A DNA stretch of 64,000 nucleotides from assembly GCA_026413225.1 (NCBI GenBank), contig CM048591.1, positions 5,347,001-5,411,000 on the forward strand, given 5' to 3'. Numbering within the stretch: position 1 is the stretch's first letter; each line of letters starts with the position of its first letter. The notes below the pieces were generated by a model that ran no database searches, had not been told where the DNA came from, and worked only from the letters and a program-made list of their open reading frames with translations. Source of the DNA: Otis tarda. Taxonomy: Eukaryota; Chordata; Aves; Otidiformes; Otididae. Position numbers and translations under genes: made by a program. Shown piece by piece: positions 25,315-37,515 of this stretch.

Positions 25315-28103
25315 CTACTACAAGTTTATTTGAGGGAAGAGGCTGCTTGTTTTGTTCTTTTGTTTTTGTAAGTAAGTGGTGCACTTCTCTCCACAATAGG
25401 AATTTATTCAGAAAAGTCCTCTGTACAGTGTGGATGAGACACAGGATGTCAAAATAAATGATCACAATAAATGGTCCCTTCTGATGTACGAAACTGTCTT
25501 TTATTTTAGATAATTGTCTTAGTTTGGAAAAGCTGATAAGATCTTAAGAAACTCAGACTGCAAACATTATATACTGGTGTAAATAAATGTGCATAAACAT
25601 AAATACACAAATAGATGTGTCAGTATTTGTTCAAAATATAGAGTAAATATTCATTAAAAAAATTAAATGCTACCTGAAGTGCTAATTTTAATGCTGTCAC
25701 TTTGAGTTTAATGCCACTTCAAGATAAAGTGGGAATAATGACTGTATTTTAGGCTTGCTACAAACATTGCAGTTCAGAATTTTGATAAAGAAACATGTTA
25801 TTTTGCTAAGTAAATGGGTAACGGAATGAGGGAATTCTTTTAGTATTAGACCATATGTGGGCAAAATTTCAGAAATTAGCACTTGATGAAAATGAATTAT
25901 TTCAATGTGCATTTAATATTTAATTGTAGTCAACAACGAGAACAATTTCCAAGTGGCAGTGATGTGATCATTTTCTGGAACAAATGGATAAGAATAATTT
26001 ACACTCTGTACAGTCTTTGGCAATATCACAGAGAATTAATGCAAGTAGAGTGGCAGAAGAGGAAGCATGACATAGTGTAGCAAACTGGACAGCCTCCAAG
26101 ATGCTCATTAGCCATGTGACTAATCTTAAAATGGATGCATAATGCAAAAGAGATGTGAAAGCAGCTTCCTGTTTTGCTGAGATATCACTGCATGAGATTG
26201 TGTCAAATGAGCAGTTGAGGGCATTAAGGCTGTGTCAATGTCACACTTTAATTGAAATGGGTGTGGAATGGGAGGCACTTTAGCGTTAAGCACATGAATT
26301 TCCATGAAGTTTCCAAACGAAGTAATGCATTCACCTATGCATCAAATAAAACACATTTAAGCTCATCTTTAATAAGATGGTGGAAACGTGTGTGTGAATT
26401 TGAGAAAAAAGATTAAATGTGCCTGAAAATATTCTAAGGTTATGTAATGCATACTAAAAAATATCTATGTTATTATAATATTCTATGTTTTCAAGGCAGA
26501 ATAATGAAAAAGGATAAAGCAAGGGAGATACAAACTCATTAGTAACGACAGAGTGAAAGAAGACAAAGATGAGACACATTTACTAGTTCAGGAGAAGGGT
26601 GTCTTGCCACGAAAGTACTATTCAAATTCATTTTAGGGTACACAAGGTTTATAGATCATTTCTACTGTTATCTAAGAAGTGTATATGTGTATACTCCATC
26701 CCTCATTTCACTCTAATTCTTATTTTTCCATAGCAGGTAAAATATCTGGATTGGACTGAACAAGACACAACTGGATTTGAGCTCTGAAATAATTATTTTT
26801 AAAAAAAAAATTCCTATGATTGATAGCTAAATATTCACCCCTGCCTTTCATTCATCATACTCCATACGTTTGTTAGTCCTATCTGTGGATAAACTCATAT
26901 AAAATTATTTAGAATCAGTATAATTTATCTCCAAAGACTGTCTCCAAGGGTATTCAGACTGATTGTGTAGACATAACTAAATTGTTTATGATTGTATTCC
27001 ATATTCATAATCTTTTAAAATGAGAAATGGAGAATATGTAATATTAATAATAATGGTCTATACATTTGAACCATAATCTTAAATTTATGTTTTATTATTA
27101 GTTTTCATTTTTCTATCTGTTGGTATTATCTGTATTGTGCATTACCTTAAGAGGTTAACATTCACTTTCAGAATAAAACATTGACTTAGGTACATGAAGA
27201 AGAGCAAACAGAGATCATTCCTACTGTACTAAGACTAAGTCTCACATTCAGGCACCTAAATTAAAATGTCTGCACAGGAACTGTGTATTTATGTTACAGT
27301 TTTGTGGGATTCAGGGAGTTTTAGGAGTGGAGATTTAGGTCTTTGATTACTTCCCTTATCACAGGCTTCAAGAGTCATCTGAGATGTCCTACAGTTCCCT
27401 CCTTCAGCTGAAGTTCCTGATCCAGAATGCTGCGGATCTCCCACAGGTCTTGTGTTGTCATCATCTGGCCCCCTGTGGATGTGACACAGGACCTATGGGG
27501 CACCAGGCCACTTCCAGTCCAGTGAAAGAGAACCAGACCAGATTTTTGAGAGTATATCAAATAGCAAGAGTCGTATGCAGGCAGTTGAATAGAAGCTATA
27601 CTTTCATTATTTGTAAGGGAATTTTAGATACCTACCTTGCATGTAAACACATATTTTGTAGCTGTCTAAATGTAGGTGCCTGAATCTGAATTGCAGTGCC
27701 TTCCCTGACAGCTTGTCAGAACAAGGACCTTCACCGATCATTGTGACATCTCTCGGAGTGTCTGGATAGATGTCTTGCAGTGGAGAGAGGTATATGCAGA
27801 GTGAGATTTGCCATGCAGAATTCTTCTTAAGGTGGCAAAAGGAAGGAAACCATTGGCAGGTGTCTGGCAGCACAGGTGCTCCCACTTTAAGGTAAAAAAA
27901 AAAAACCAAAACCAAAACATTAATAGAAAATGAGGAAGTAGTATTAAGTAATTAAGAATGAAAGAAGTGCCTAAGCTGCTCAGTTAGTTTAGCTTTCAAT
28001 GAGGCAACAAAATACCGCCTGCTTAGTGTTGCTATTATATCCTGCCATGAAGGGAAACAGAAATTGTTTGAAGCCATAGAAAATGAAAACTGGAAAATCA
28101 TAG

Positions 28104-29586
28104 CAGATCTGCCAAGACACTGGCCATCGTATTTGAGAAATCGTGGCAGTCTGGCGAGGTCCCCGATGACTAGAAGAGAGCGAACATAACCTCCAAGGGG
28201 AATAAGGAAGACCCGGGTAACTACAGGCTGGTCAGCCTCACCTCTCTGCCTTGGCAAGGTAATGAAGCAGATTCTCCTGGAAACCATGCTAAGGCACATG
28301 GAGACCAAGGACATGGTTGGTGACAGCCAACACGGCTTCACCAAGGGCAGATTGCGCTTGACCAATTTGGTGGCTTTCTATGACGGGGTGACTGCATCGG
28401 TGGACAAGGGATGAGCAACGGATATCATCTACCTGGACTTGTGCAAAGCTTTTGACACTGTCCCGCACAACATCCTTCTCTCTAAACTGGAGAGACATGG
28501 GTTTGATGGATGAACCACTCAGTGGATAAGGAGTTGGCTGGATGGCTGCACTCAGAGAGTGGTGGTCAACAGCTCAATGTCCATGTGGAGACTGGTGACG
28601 AGTGGCATCCCTCAGGGGTCCGTGTTGGGCCCGGCCCTATTCAACATCTTTGTCAGCGACATGGGCAGTGGGATAGAGTGCACCCTCAGCAAGTTTGCCT
28701 ATGACACCAAGTTGTGTGGTGCCGTAGACATGTTGGAAGGGAGGGATGCCACCCAGAGGGACCTTGACAGGCTGGAGAGGTTGGCCTATGCCAACTTCAT
28801 GAAGTTCAACCAGGCCAAGTACAAGGTCCAGAACATGGGTCAGGGCATTCCCAAGCCCAAATACAGGCTGGGCAGAGAATGGATTGAGAGCAGCCCTGAG
28901 AAGAAGGATTTAGGAATGATGGTGGATGAGAAGCTCAGCATGAGCCGGCAATGTGCCCTTGTGGCCCAGAAGGCCAACCGCATCCTGGGTTGCATCAAGA
29001 GGAGCATGGCCAGCAGGTCGAGGGAGGTGATTCTGTCCTTCTACTCTGCCCTGGTGAGACCTCACCTGGAGTACTGCATCCAGCTCTGGAGGCCCCAGCA
29101 CAAGGAGTACACGGATGACTTGGAGAGAGTCCAGAGGAGGGCCACAAAGATGATCAGAGGGCTGGAGCACCTCTCTTATGAGGACAGGCTGAGAGAATTG
29201 GGGCTGTTCAGCTTGGAAAAGAAAAGGCTCTGGGGAGACCTTATAGTGGCCTTCCAGTACCTAAAGGGGGCCTACAGGAAAGACAGAGAAAAAACTCTTC
29301 AGTAGCGCCTGTTGTGACAGGACTAGGGGTAGTGGTGTCAAAACAGAGGGAGGTAGATTCAGATTAGATATGAGGAAAAAAAATTTTACACTGAGGGTGG
29401 TAGAACACGGGCATAGATTGCCCAGAGAGATGGTGGATGCCCCATCTCTGGAAACATTCAAGGACAGGTTGGATGAGGCTCTGAGCAACCTGATCTAGTC
29501 GAAGATGTCCCTGCTCCTTGCAGGGGGGTTGGACTAGATGACCTTTGAAGGTCCCTTTTAACCCAAACCATTCTATGATTCTGTGA
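28104..29586 (+). mobile_element. CR1 LINE, longest copy: most of the reverse transcriptase domain plus 3' UTR
   Basis: It begins near the tggcagtctggcgaggtcccc block of the CR1 reverse transcriptase and ends with ATTCTATG-ATTCTGTG at 29570-29585. Motif A (YLDLCKAFD, about 28429-28458) and motif B ([10 protein letters not shown], in the 28559-29305 frame) are readable. Motif C is FAYD at 28694-28705 instead of FADD, a lost catalytic aspartate. Stops replace expected sense codons at 28171-28173, 28412-28414 and 28511-28513, and the first lies in a different frame from the later two, so at least one frameshift is present. The 248-codon open frame 28559-29305 is the remaining ORF2 C-terminal portion, not a host gene. 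Confidence 0.95.
28559..29305 (+). pseudogene. CR1 ORF2 fragment (reverse transcriptase C-terminal portion), inactive
   Basis: This 248-codon open frame lies inside the CR1 copy. It contains the [14 protein letters not shown] motif B, a mutated motif C (FAYDTKLCG) and the usual downstream CR1 stretch ([29 protein letters not shown]). The endonuclease domain and the first RT motifs are outside this frame, separated by in-frame stops at 28412 and 28511. It should not be annotated as a host protein. Confidence 0.9.
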
Positions 29587-30640
29587 AAGAATCTGTTCTG
29601 TGTAGAACAACCAATGGGGAAATGGGAGTATAAGCGGGGATGAAAGAGGGCAGGCAAGATGTGAAAACCAAGTCAACCATCTCATGCAAGTCACTCTCAG
29701 ACAGCAGTCTGTGAGCCAAAATTCCTTCCTAAGTTGATCTCTGTTCTCAAAGAGAATAGGCGTAAATACCTGTGTGGAAGATTTAGATGGAGTCAAAGAC
29801 CATTTATTTAGGTGAACTACTGGAGGGAAAAAATCCATCAAGGACTGTTAGAAACAAAGATTCTGCTTCCAGCATAGCAGGGCCCTTGAAGTGTAAATAA
29901 CTGGGAGGTGAGAGAGTATGCCAAGCAAAAATCATTTTGTGGGATTCCCTGGGCTATTGGTCACTCTCCAAAAGAGGAAAACAGATTAGATGGACTGTGG
30001 ATCTTCTATGGCTCTACTTTTATATTTTCATTTGGAAAAACAAAAATTTACATTAGGTAAATGTTTGGAGCATTTACCTTATCTGAATGACCTTAATTCA
30101 TAGTCTGGCCAATGACCTGACTTCCCTTTCTCCCTTGTTTCAGAAACAAAGCACGTAGACGAACAACTCTATTTCCCAACTGTCTCTGCCCAACATCTGT
30201 CTACCATGGCTGGGCCAGGAAAGAAAAATTGTTTCCCCTGTGTGTTTCCATGAGGGACTTATGCTGCATGTTCACATGCAAAAAAGCACAAATACCACTT
30301 AACTACTAATGGTTCATACTTATTGTAATCTATCCTCCATAGACTCTCTTTGTGTTAGAAGTAAGATATTTTCCTGTCTTGGCCATCTTCTCTTCTCCGC
30401 TGAGAAGAGTATCAGTGGAGGATCAAAGTACAGTATATAACCCTTCTATTCATCCCTGACACCTTCTAGTTTAATTGTCTATCTGCTAAACAGAGAGAGA
30501 AGAAAAATAACCAAAAACTGTATAGAAATATGCCCTTGTAGTTGCTATTCTTAAGCACTGATTTGACAGATTAAAATTTAGGAAGAAAAAAAAGCCTTTT
30601 ATTGTAACTGTGACAATATCAAAACCTTTCTGTGGAGTAT

Positions 30641-30700
30641 TTTTAAATAATAGTTATATTAGTAATAATGATAATTATTATTATAATTATTTCTTAATTA
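30641..30700. repeat. AT-rich (TAA/ATT) low-complexity sequence
   Basis: Nearly pure A/T with many TAAT, ATTATT and AATTAT words over about 60 bp. Confidence 0.7.
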
Positions 30701-30784
30701 CATCTACCATATTCCGAATCTAGAAAGAGTCAGACAAGAATAGAAATCATTATTAAAATATTTCTAGCTGTTGTAGATAGGCTA

Positions 30785-30799
30785 TTTTTTTTTTTTTTT
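30785..30799. repeat. T15 homopolymer
   Basis: Fifteen consecutive T residues. Confidence 0.9.
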
Positions 30800-33700
30800 C
30801 ATATCAGGCTGAAGATGTGTATCTCAGCAACTAGTATGTTTAATTTGACTCAGTCCAATGATTCTCAGATCCCCCTGCTTTGATTTACCAAGTCTCGAAC
30901 TGATCCATCTAAGAAACTGAAGTGGGAAAAGGAGTTGAACAGTTCTGCATCTTATCACAGAGGAGCTTATTCTCAGAGCTGCGTTTTCAGGCCTCCCTTC
31001 AGGCCTCCAGTGATACTCCAAATACTGACCTTTAACAGAAAATTAGGACAACAGCTCCTTCTTAGGTTCTTAGTTACCCTATGGTTTCTAGTAACATTCA
31101 TATATACACTTTATTTGGGTTGAGCCACTCTAATAATCTGAGGAATTCAGCTCCTAGTCTACAGATCCTGACTGGGTTTAAGTGCGAGCGAAGTGTCCAC
31201 CTGGCTGGTGACATTAAGGCAGGAAAGTTTGAATGTTTATCCAGAACTATAAACCACAGTGAAGTCACATGCAGGCTGTGGTCTCTAAATCATAATATAA
31301 ATGTACTGAAGTTCTAGGGCATGATTTATCTCACCCTAACATCTACATCTCAAGTTAGTCAGATGAATAATGCTCTCAGATGTGAAATACTGTAAAGGAA
31401 GCCAGGGTTCTTAGGGCTAAAGCATGGTGGAATGCCAAAGTTACATGGCAACTGAGAAGAAGATTCAAAGGTCCTAGAAATTAGATAACTGAAGTTGGAG
31501 TGAGCAGCTAAGTCACTATGTGGTTTTAGCCCAGTGGTTCTGTAATAAGTATCAGAACTCAAGTACAATGATGATAATTATGATTAGGATCATGAACTTA
31601 GAAGGAGCTGAAGTGAGACTTGCAACCCTGTGAATAAGGTCGTAATGGAAAACTTCTTTACCTGTTCCCTGTACATCGTGATTTGTAAAAATATCCTTTA
31701 AATCATTTCTGAAATTGGAAGAGAAACTCTATGCTATGGTTTCCTTGAGGTGAAAGATTTATCATGTTCAATTCAAAATTCTTCATAACAGGACAAATGT
31801 CTCCATTAACCTTTATCTCATGGAAGCCGGCAGCCATCTACACCTGACTAAATCCAAGGCACCATCCATGATAATAGCCATGCAGATGTAGTCAACTTGT
31901 TAATTACTCCCCTTGAAATGACAAGAAGTGAATTCATAGTTGTCAGATCCTCCCACGCAGTAGCACAAACATAGACTTTAAAGAGTAGTGAAACTGCTAC
32001 CTGCTATTCGTGTTCCCCGAGATAAGGGTACTTGGACTTCTGTTAATTATCATGTTTTGATTAAACAGCAGTACTTTGTTCACTTTGTTCATGTACATCT
32101 TTGAAGTAAATGACATTTTCCTGGAAGCAGGGAAAGTAATGATATGCCTTTATTAAATATTAGTAGCATTATCTATATTGCAAGTGGTTTCTAACGGAAA
32201 AGCAGGTTCTACAGTAAAGGTTTGCCTGAGTTTTCTTTATCCCTGATTTGCAAAAATGTGAACATTTGTAAGAAATTGTATTTTCTTTTTGAGAGCTAGT
32301 TCTGAGAAAAATATTTGTCACTCAAATAGTCCTGTTCACATAAGTAGGACACTCCATAAGCAAACTTCAGCCAGTTTGAAGGACTGAAGTACAAGATCTG
32401 AAGAAAAGCTGAGTGAGTTTTTTGCACAGCAAGTCAAATCCTGTATAGTTATTTATATAAATTTAGTCACATCTGTGTATGTTTACAAATTAAAATCATA
32501 AATGGTGGCTTTATTGATAACAGCATGTGCATAATGACTGATAGTTACTGCACCGGGCCAACTTATTCAAGTAAACTTTGTCAGTCTTTTATCGAAATCT
32601 CTGATGTATCCCAGTCTCTCTACAAAAGTCCATTTGTAGGACGTGACTATTCTACATTCAGGGGAATCCTACTTTTGATAGTACGTAAGAAAGCAATCAG
32701 CTTCTCCGTCTGTATGTCTATCAGAAAGCAGGAGAAGGGGCACATTGTTTTCTACACTTCATCTTGGTTATATGGATTGTACTTAGAAGTTGACCAGAAC
32801 TCTTAACAATTCTGGTTTTCACAAACTCATGTAAACATGCATTTTGTTTTTATTAATAATTACATTTTAAAAGGGGAAATGTGTATCTGCAACTAGAAGA
32901 TAAAATGTTGCAAATAGTAAAAAAAAATAATTTATAGAATTGTAGTATAAAACTAGTCTATGTTTCTATAGCAGAAGGCTTTTGTAATGGATTTTCTTGT
33001 GTTTAATTTTCAATATGCTCCTGATCCTGGTATTTTTCAGGACTAGGTAAGTAGTTTTACATATTGCAGGTGCTCCACATAGGGATTAATTTGTGATACT
33101 CTTTTCTTGCACATTCAGATACTCTCAGTCTTACACATCTCTCTGTGTTTGTAGGTACACACAGACCAACACACAAATACAGAAAACCACATATATATGT
33201 ATGTAAAAGTCTAATCTCCCTATAATCTAGTACCTTGTGGGAATAGATAAATATCAGTTCTTGGTGTAGAAAGATTTGTTGACTTGTTGCATCAGAATAT
33301 TGAATTGGAACTGAAGTAAAAGGACTATAATGCATCCAAGACAACAGTGTAAAAGCCTTCACTGTATGGAGGGCAAGTAGTAGTGGAGAAGGTGTTTCTT
33401 ATAGTCAGTATTGTTGTAAACGGTGGAGGGCTTTGATTGACTTCTGAGAAGCATTTCCTACCATTAATGCAAACTGAAAGAGTTATGTTTACATACTGTT
33501 AGAATGTATTGGCACCATATGAAAACTTTGAGCCCTGATGACAGTGATCAGACAGTGTGCATGGTGCTGTACGACCAGAGAATGTAGCAATGAGTTTGCC
33601 TTGCTGGGCACTTAGATCTCTACATTTTTTACCTTCTTTGCCTGAAAGTCAATATCTTATCTTGAGTTTTCTGTGCTTTATCTCCTTCTCGATGACTACA

Positions 33701-34082
33701 TGTAGACGAAAATCTCTCCCATGAAACACTTTGTGCAACAAAAAAATCTCTCTTAATTTTGGTTCTTCAGGAAACACATCCAGGCTTTTGTCTCCTTTTC
33801 CAACTGTTTTTTTCAGTGACTGTCATCATAATGAGGACCTGAAGGGAGAAGACAAACCAGATTTAGCTGACTGAAAGCTCAATTCACTCAGGTGTCTGTT
33901 CACACAAAACCTTTTAGAGCACATGTAACGCTTCTTTTTTTTGTGCCTCTCACAGACTAAGTGAGATTAAGTTGCTTTTGCTTCCCATGCTTTTCAGCAG
34001 AGAATGGAAAGTTACCACAGTAATGGAACTGCAACCTGACATTGAAGAAGAGGTGCTTGTACATATCTATAGGTACAACTGG

Positions 34083-34099
34083 AAAAAAAAAAAAAAAAA
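34083..34099. repeat. A17 homopolymer
   Basis: Seventeen consecutive A residues. The lysine-rich open frame through it is a consequence of the run, not a gene. Confidence 0.9.
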
Positions 34100-35589
34100 G
34101 ACAGAAAGTGCAATGTGTAACCCATTTCCCAATTTGGAAGGCATTGAGTGCATTTCAGGTCACTGAGAAAGCTCCCACGTAAGTACCTACAGCTGAAAAT
34201 CAATCAGGCTCCTTCAGCAGCTGTGTGTTATCAGTCTTGCCCTGCACAGCACAGATCTGAAACATTAGGCAGCCCACCAAGAGGGAGAAACTTAATTTGA
34301 GAGCAGCTGTTTTAAGACAGATGCATAATGGCATTAAAAGAGGAGCACTGTCGTGAGGTGAGAACCAAATAGAATACCCGTTAGGCTGAGGAAGATTTTA
34401 GTTTTATTATTGTAACCAGATGCAGACAGAGCACAGTTCATGGCAGCCAGAGCCTAAGTTAAAGGAGTGAGACTAGAGTACGACGATGAAGATGGCTCCA
34501 TTAAAAACTACTAATAGGAAATAGACTGCATGGGACTTACTGGGCCTAAATTGAAATCTTCATTATGCTGCAACAATTCTGGATGCTCAACACGCAATTT
34601 AGGCCCTGTACCTCTCCAGGTATTTAGGCACCGTGTTTCATTGATGGTAGCAGGACTAAGTGCAGAGGTTTATTTCAAGACCTGGACATAGTGTAGTTAC
34701 GCTTCTACTTCGCACTGAAGATGTTAGCAGTGCTTCTTTCAGGAACACAAAATCAACTAAAATCTATGAGACATTCCTCTCTTTTGTTTTGAGGCTTACA
34801 GAATAGAAGTACCTTGTTGTATTGCTATTGGCATCTTTACTCCTTGAATTATAAGAATTACCTTATGAACACTCAAGGATTTGTTTTTATGTGTCACTGG
34901 AAATGCAGGAGCCTCTAAAACAGAACATGGCAGTTAGTTAAGAACATGTCATAAGGCTGAATAAAGGCTAAATAAAGGAAACGAAGAGTTGCATCTTCAG
35001 TTGGAATTGATAATGAGAGTTGGAATGTACAACAGTAATACCCATGTGAATTTAGCAAAGCCATTTGAAAACCACTTTACAGAATCTTTTCTGAAGACAT
35101 ACGTGGCCAAGAACTTGGTCTAATATCTTATCTGAAAACATGTTTATGGTAATTTGAAGGCTAAAATGAAAACTGAAAGTGCTGTGTTGCTCATCATGCA
35201 ACTGAATGTATAATGAACCAATGTATGAATTTCTTTTACGGTAAGTACTTAACATGACTAATGCTTTGGTTTTTTCTCAGATTATTTTAATTTTCTTAAG
35301 GCCTACACAATAGTCTTTTTATATGAACAAGGCTAGCAGAGAGGTACTATCCGCATTAAATGCTGCATTACTTACCTACTTCTCTTTCACAGTAGCAGCA
35401 GTGGTGTCCAAAGTGTGTGGTTACTGAAGAAAGAGTCTCTATCTGTTGGTTTGGAAAGGCAGTGGTCATTTTCTCTTTGTTCAGTAAAGCCTTAGCAAGA
35501 TCCTTCTGCCTACAACGATGTTGTCTATTACCATCACTTGTATAGGCGGGAGCAGGCAACTTCTGCTGTTAACATAAAACTGAGGAAAA

Positions 35590-35715
35590 CCTGAAATATC
35601 TGACAAGGCCTGACAAAGCTAAACAAAAGGGAGTGTAATGGCAGATGCAATTCAATGCTGAGAAATAAAAAGCAGCAGCACTGGAAAGAATAATCTGATA
35701 TATTCTTAATTACTG
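35590..35715 (+). mobile_element. Old CR1-like fragment
   Basis: The segment around atggcagatgcaattcaatg, followed by ctggaaagaataatctgata, resembles the conserved CR1/L3-type block that encodes the segment after RT motif C. No reading frame is kept. It is the same orientation as RIT2. Divergence is high and edges are approximate; identification rests on pattern recall. Confidence 0.5.
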
Positions 35716-35924
35716 GTATAATGTAGAATTATGTAACACTAGGCAGAACTGGAAAGTGGATATTTAAGTATCCCAGTTACTAGCCTAGTACTACTTTTCC
35801 CACTTGCCTTGTTTTAAAGGATATTGCTATCTACATGAGTATTTACAGAACAGAAGGCAATCAAATCTGTCAGTTCTACTATTCTAAGCTATTAATTGCT
35901 TATCACATGTGCATAGCTCACAGG

Positions 35925-36000
35925 AAGGCAACCTCTGTGACTTGGTGTCCTTGTCTGTAAAATGCTGATAGCAATGCTCACCCAAATTATAAAACATACA
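35925..36000 (-). repeat. MIR-like ancient SINE fragment, reversed
   Basis: The + strand reads aacctctgtgacttggtgtc, then cttgtctgtaaaatgctgat. This is the familiar antisense MIR core (cctc.gtttcctcatctgtaaaatg...). Confidence 0.45.
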
Positions 36001-37500
36001 TACTACAGGAAAATAATTGTACACTAAGGGAAACTGTAGGACTAATGTATTTTGATAAGCAATTCCTATGACATGCACTTTTTTATCTCAAATAAAAGTT
36101 TATGTGTAGTAGTTGGTAAGGTGGTTTAAGTCCCTCTTCATCTACTCTTTTTATTGAAAAATTCCTTGTTGTAAATAGAAACAGCACAAACCCAGCCAAA
36201 GCCTCATGATCATCTTACATGTAGGAGCATCTCTGGATTAAAATGCATATGTAGCAGATAATCTAAGCACACCAAGACCGGGGTCTCCTGCTGTCTTTTT
36301 GGCACACAGGGAGAAAAAGAGGCAGAAATCCAGGTGTGGCTGACCAAGCTTGGACTTTCTTCTGCTGGTTTGGCATCTCCATACCAAATAAAACATATTT
36401 TGGCTCATCTATATATGTGAGAATATGATTGGTTTCTATTGAAATTTAGAGTATATAAGACAGAGAATAAGAGAGAATATTTATTTAGAAAGAATATAAA
36501 CAGAATTAACAAATGGAAGAAAGAAACAGCTGACCTATATTTCAATGACTGGAGCATGTATGTAGTGCACATGAAAAGACCATTCCAATTCCCCTTTAAA
36601 TTGTACACCATCCAAATCTATTTGTCATGAAGCAGTTACCTGCTCATAGCTGAAAAAGTGCTTTGATACATTTTTTATGAATCTAGCTTCTCCAGTGCTA
36701 AGATAACTGATCGCAACACAGCCATGCATTAATTATTGTACTTCTGTCTCCAGAATGATGTCCTATAAAAAAGGAAAGCTGTAAAAAGAGGAGGTATTCA
36801 TTTTGAAAAAAGAAAAAAAAGCCAGATAACAAAAGGCTTAAGGAAGAAATTTTCCTTTTCTTCCATAATACTGCTAAAGACAATTAAACAATTAAGAAAA
36901 AAAAAGTTTTAAAGTGCCTTTTTCTTGGTTTAAATGACATATTCAGTAAAGGAGGAAAGAATTAATAATAAGAAAGAATAGATGGCACTCAGAAAACTGT
37001 TGGAGCTCCATTTGTTTTCTTCCCACCATAGAAATTAGCAAATGATCAGTAATAATTCATGACAAATAGTATAATTTTTAAGCTGAATTTTTAATCTATT
37101 TTTATTTTTAACATTTGTAGGAAATAGAATTCTTAAAGAAGCCCATACACTAGATTAGAAAAAAAAAAAGATCATAATTTCCTTTTAAAATTAAATTTTA
37201 CCAGATATTTTAACTATTCAGTTCATATATTCATGTATTATATAGATTGTAAGGAGTTTTTATTTAATTTTTCTCTTTAATACCTACAAACAGCTCATTC
37301 TTGCAGTCTGTGCTTGAATCATGGTTATATCTCACAGTAATATTGATAAACTCCATTCATAGCTTCTTCTTATAATACCCTATCTTTCTGCTGCATTTTA
37401 CCTAAACCAAAAGATGAGACCTTACAGACTAATACTGAACTTAATTTAAGAAATATAGTTATTATGTGATTGTCTGATGTCTGATTATTATTCTTGTCTC

Positions 37501-37515
37501 TTTTTTTTTTTTTTT
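37501..37515. repeat. T15 homopolymer
   Basis: Fifteen consecutive T residues. Confidence 0.9.

Noticed and set aside
28104-29305. Reverse transcriptase frame as a domesticated host gene.
   Set aside because: The catalytic motif is mutated, upstream stops and a frameshift are present, and the sequence ends in a normal CR1 3' tail.
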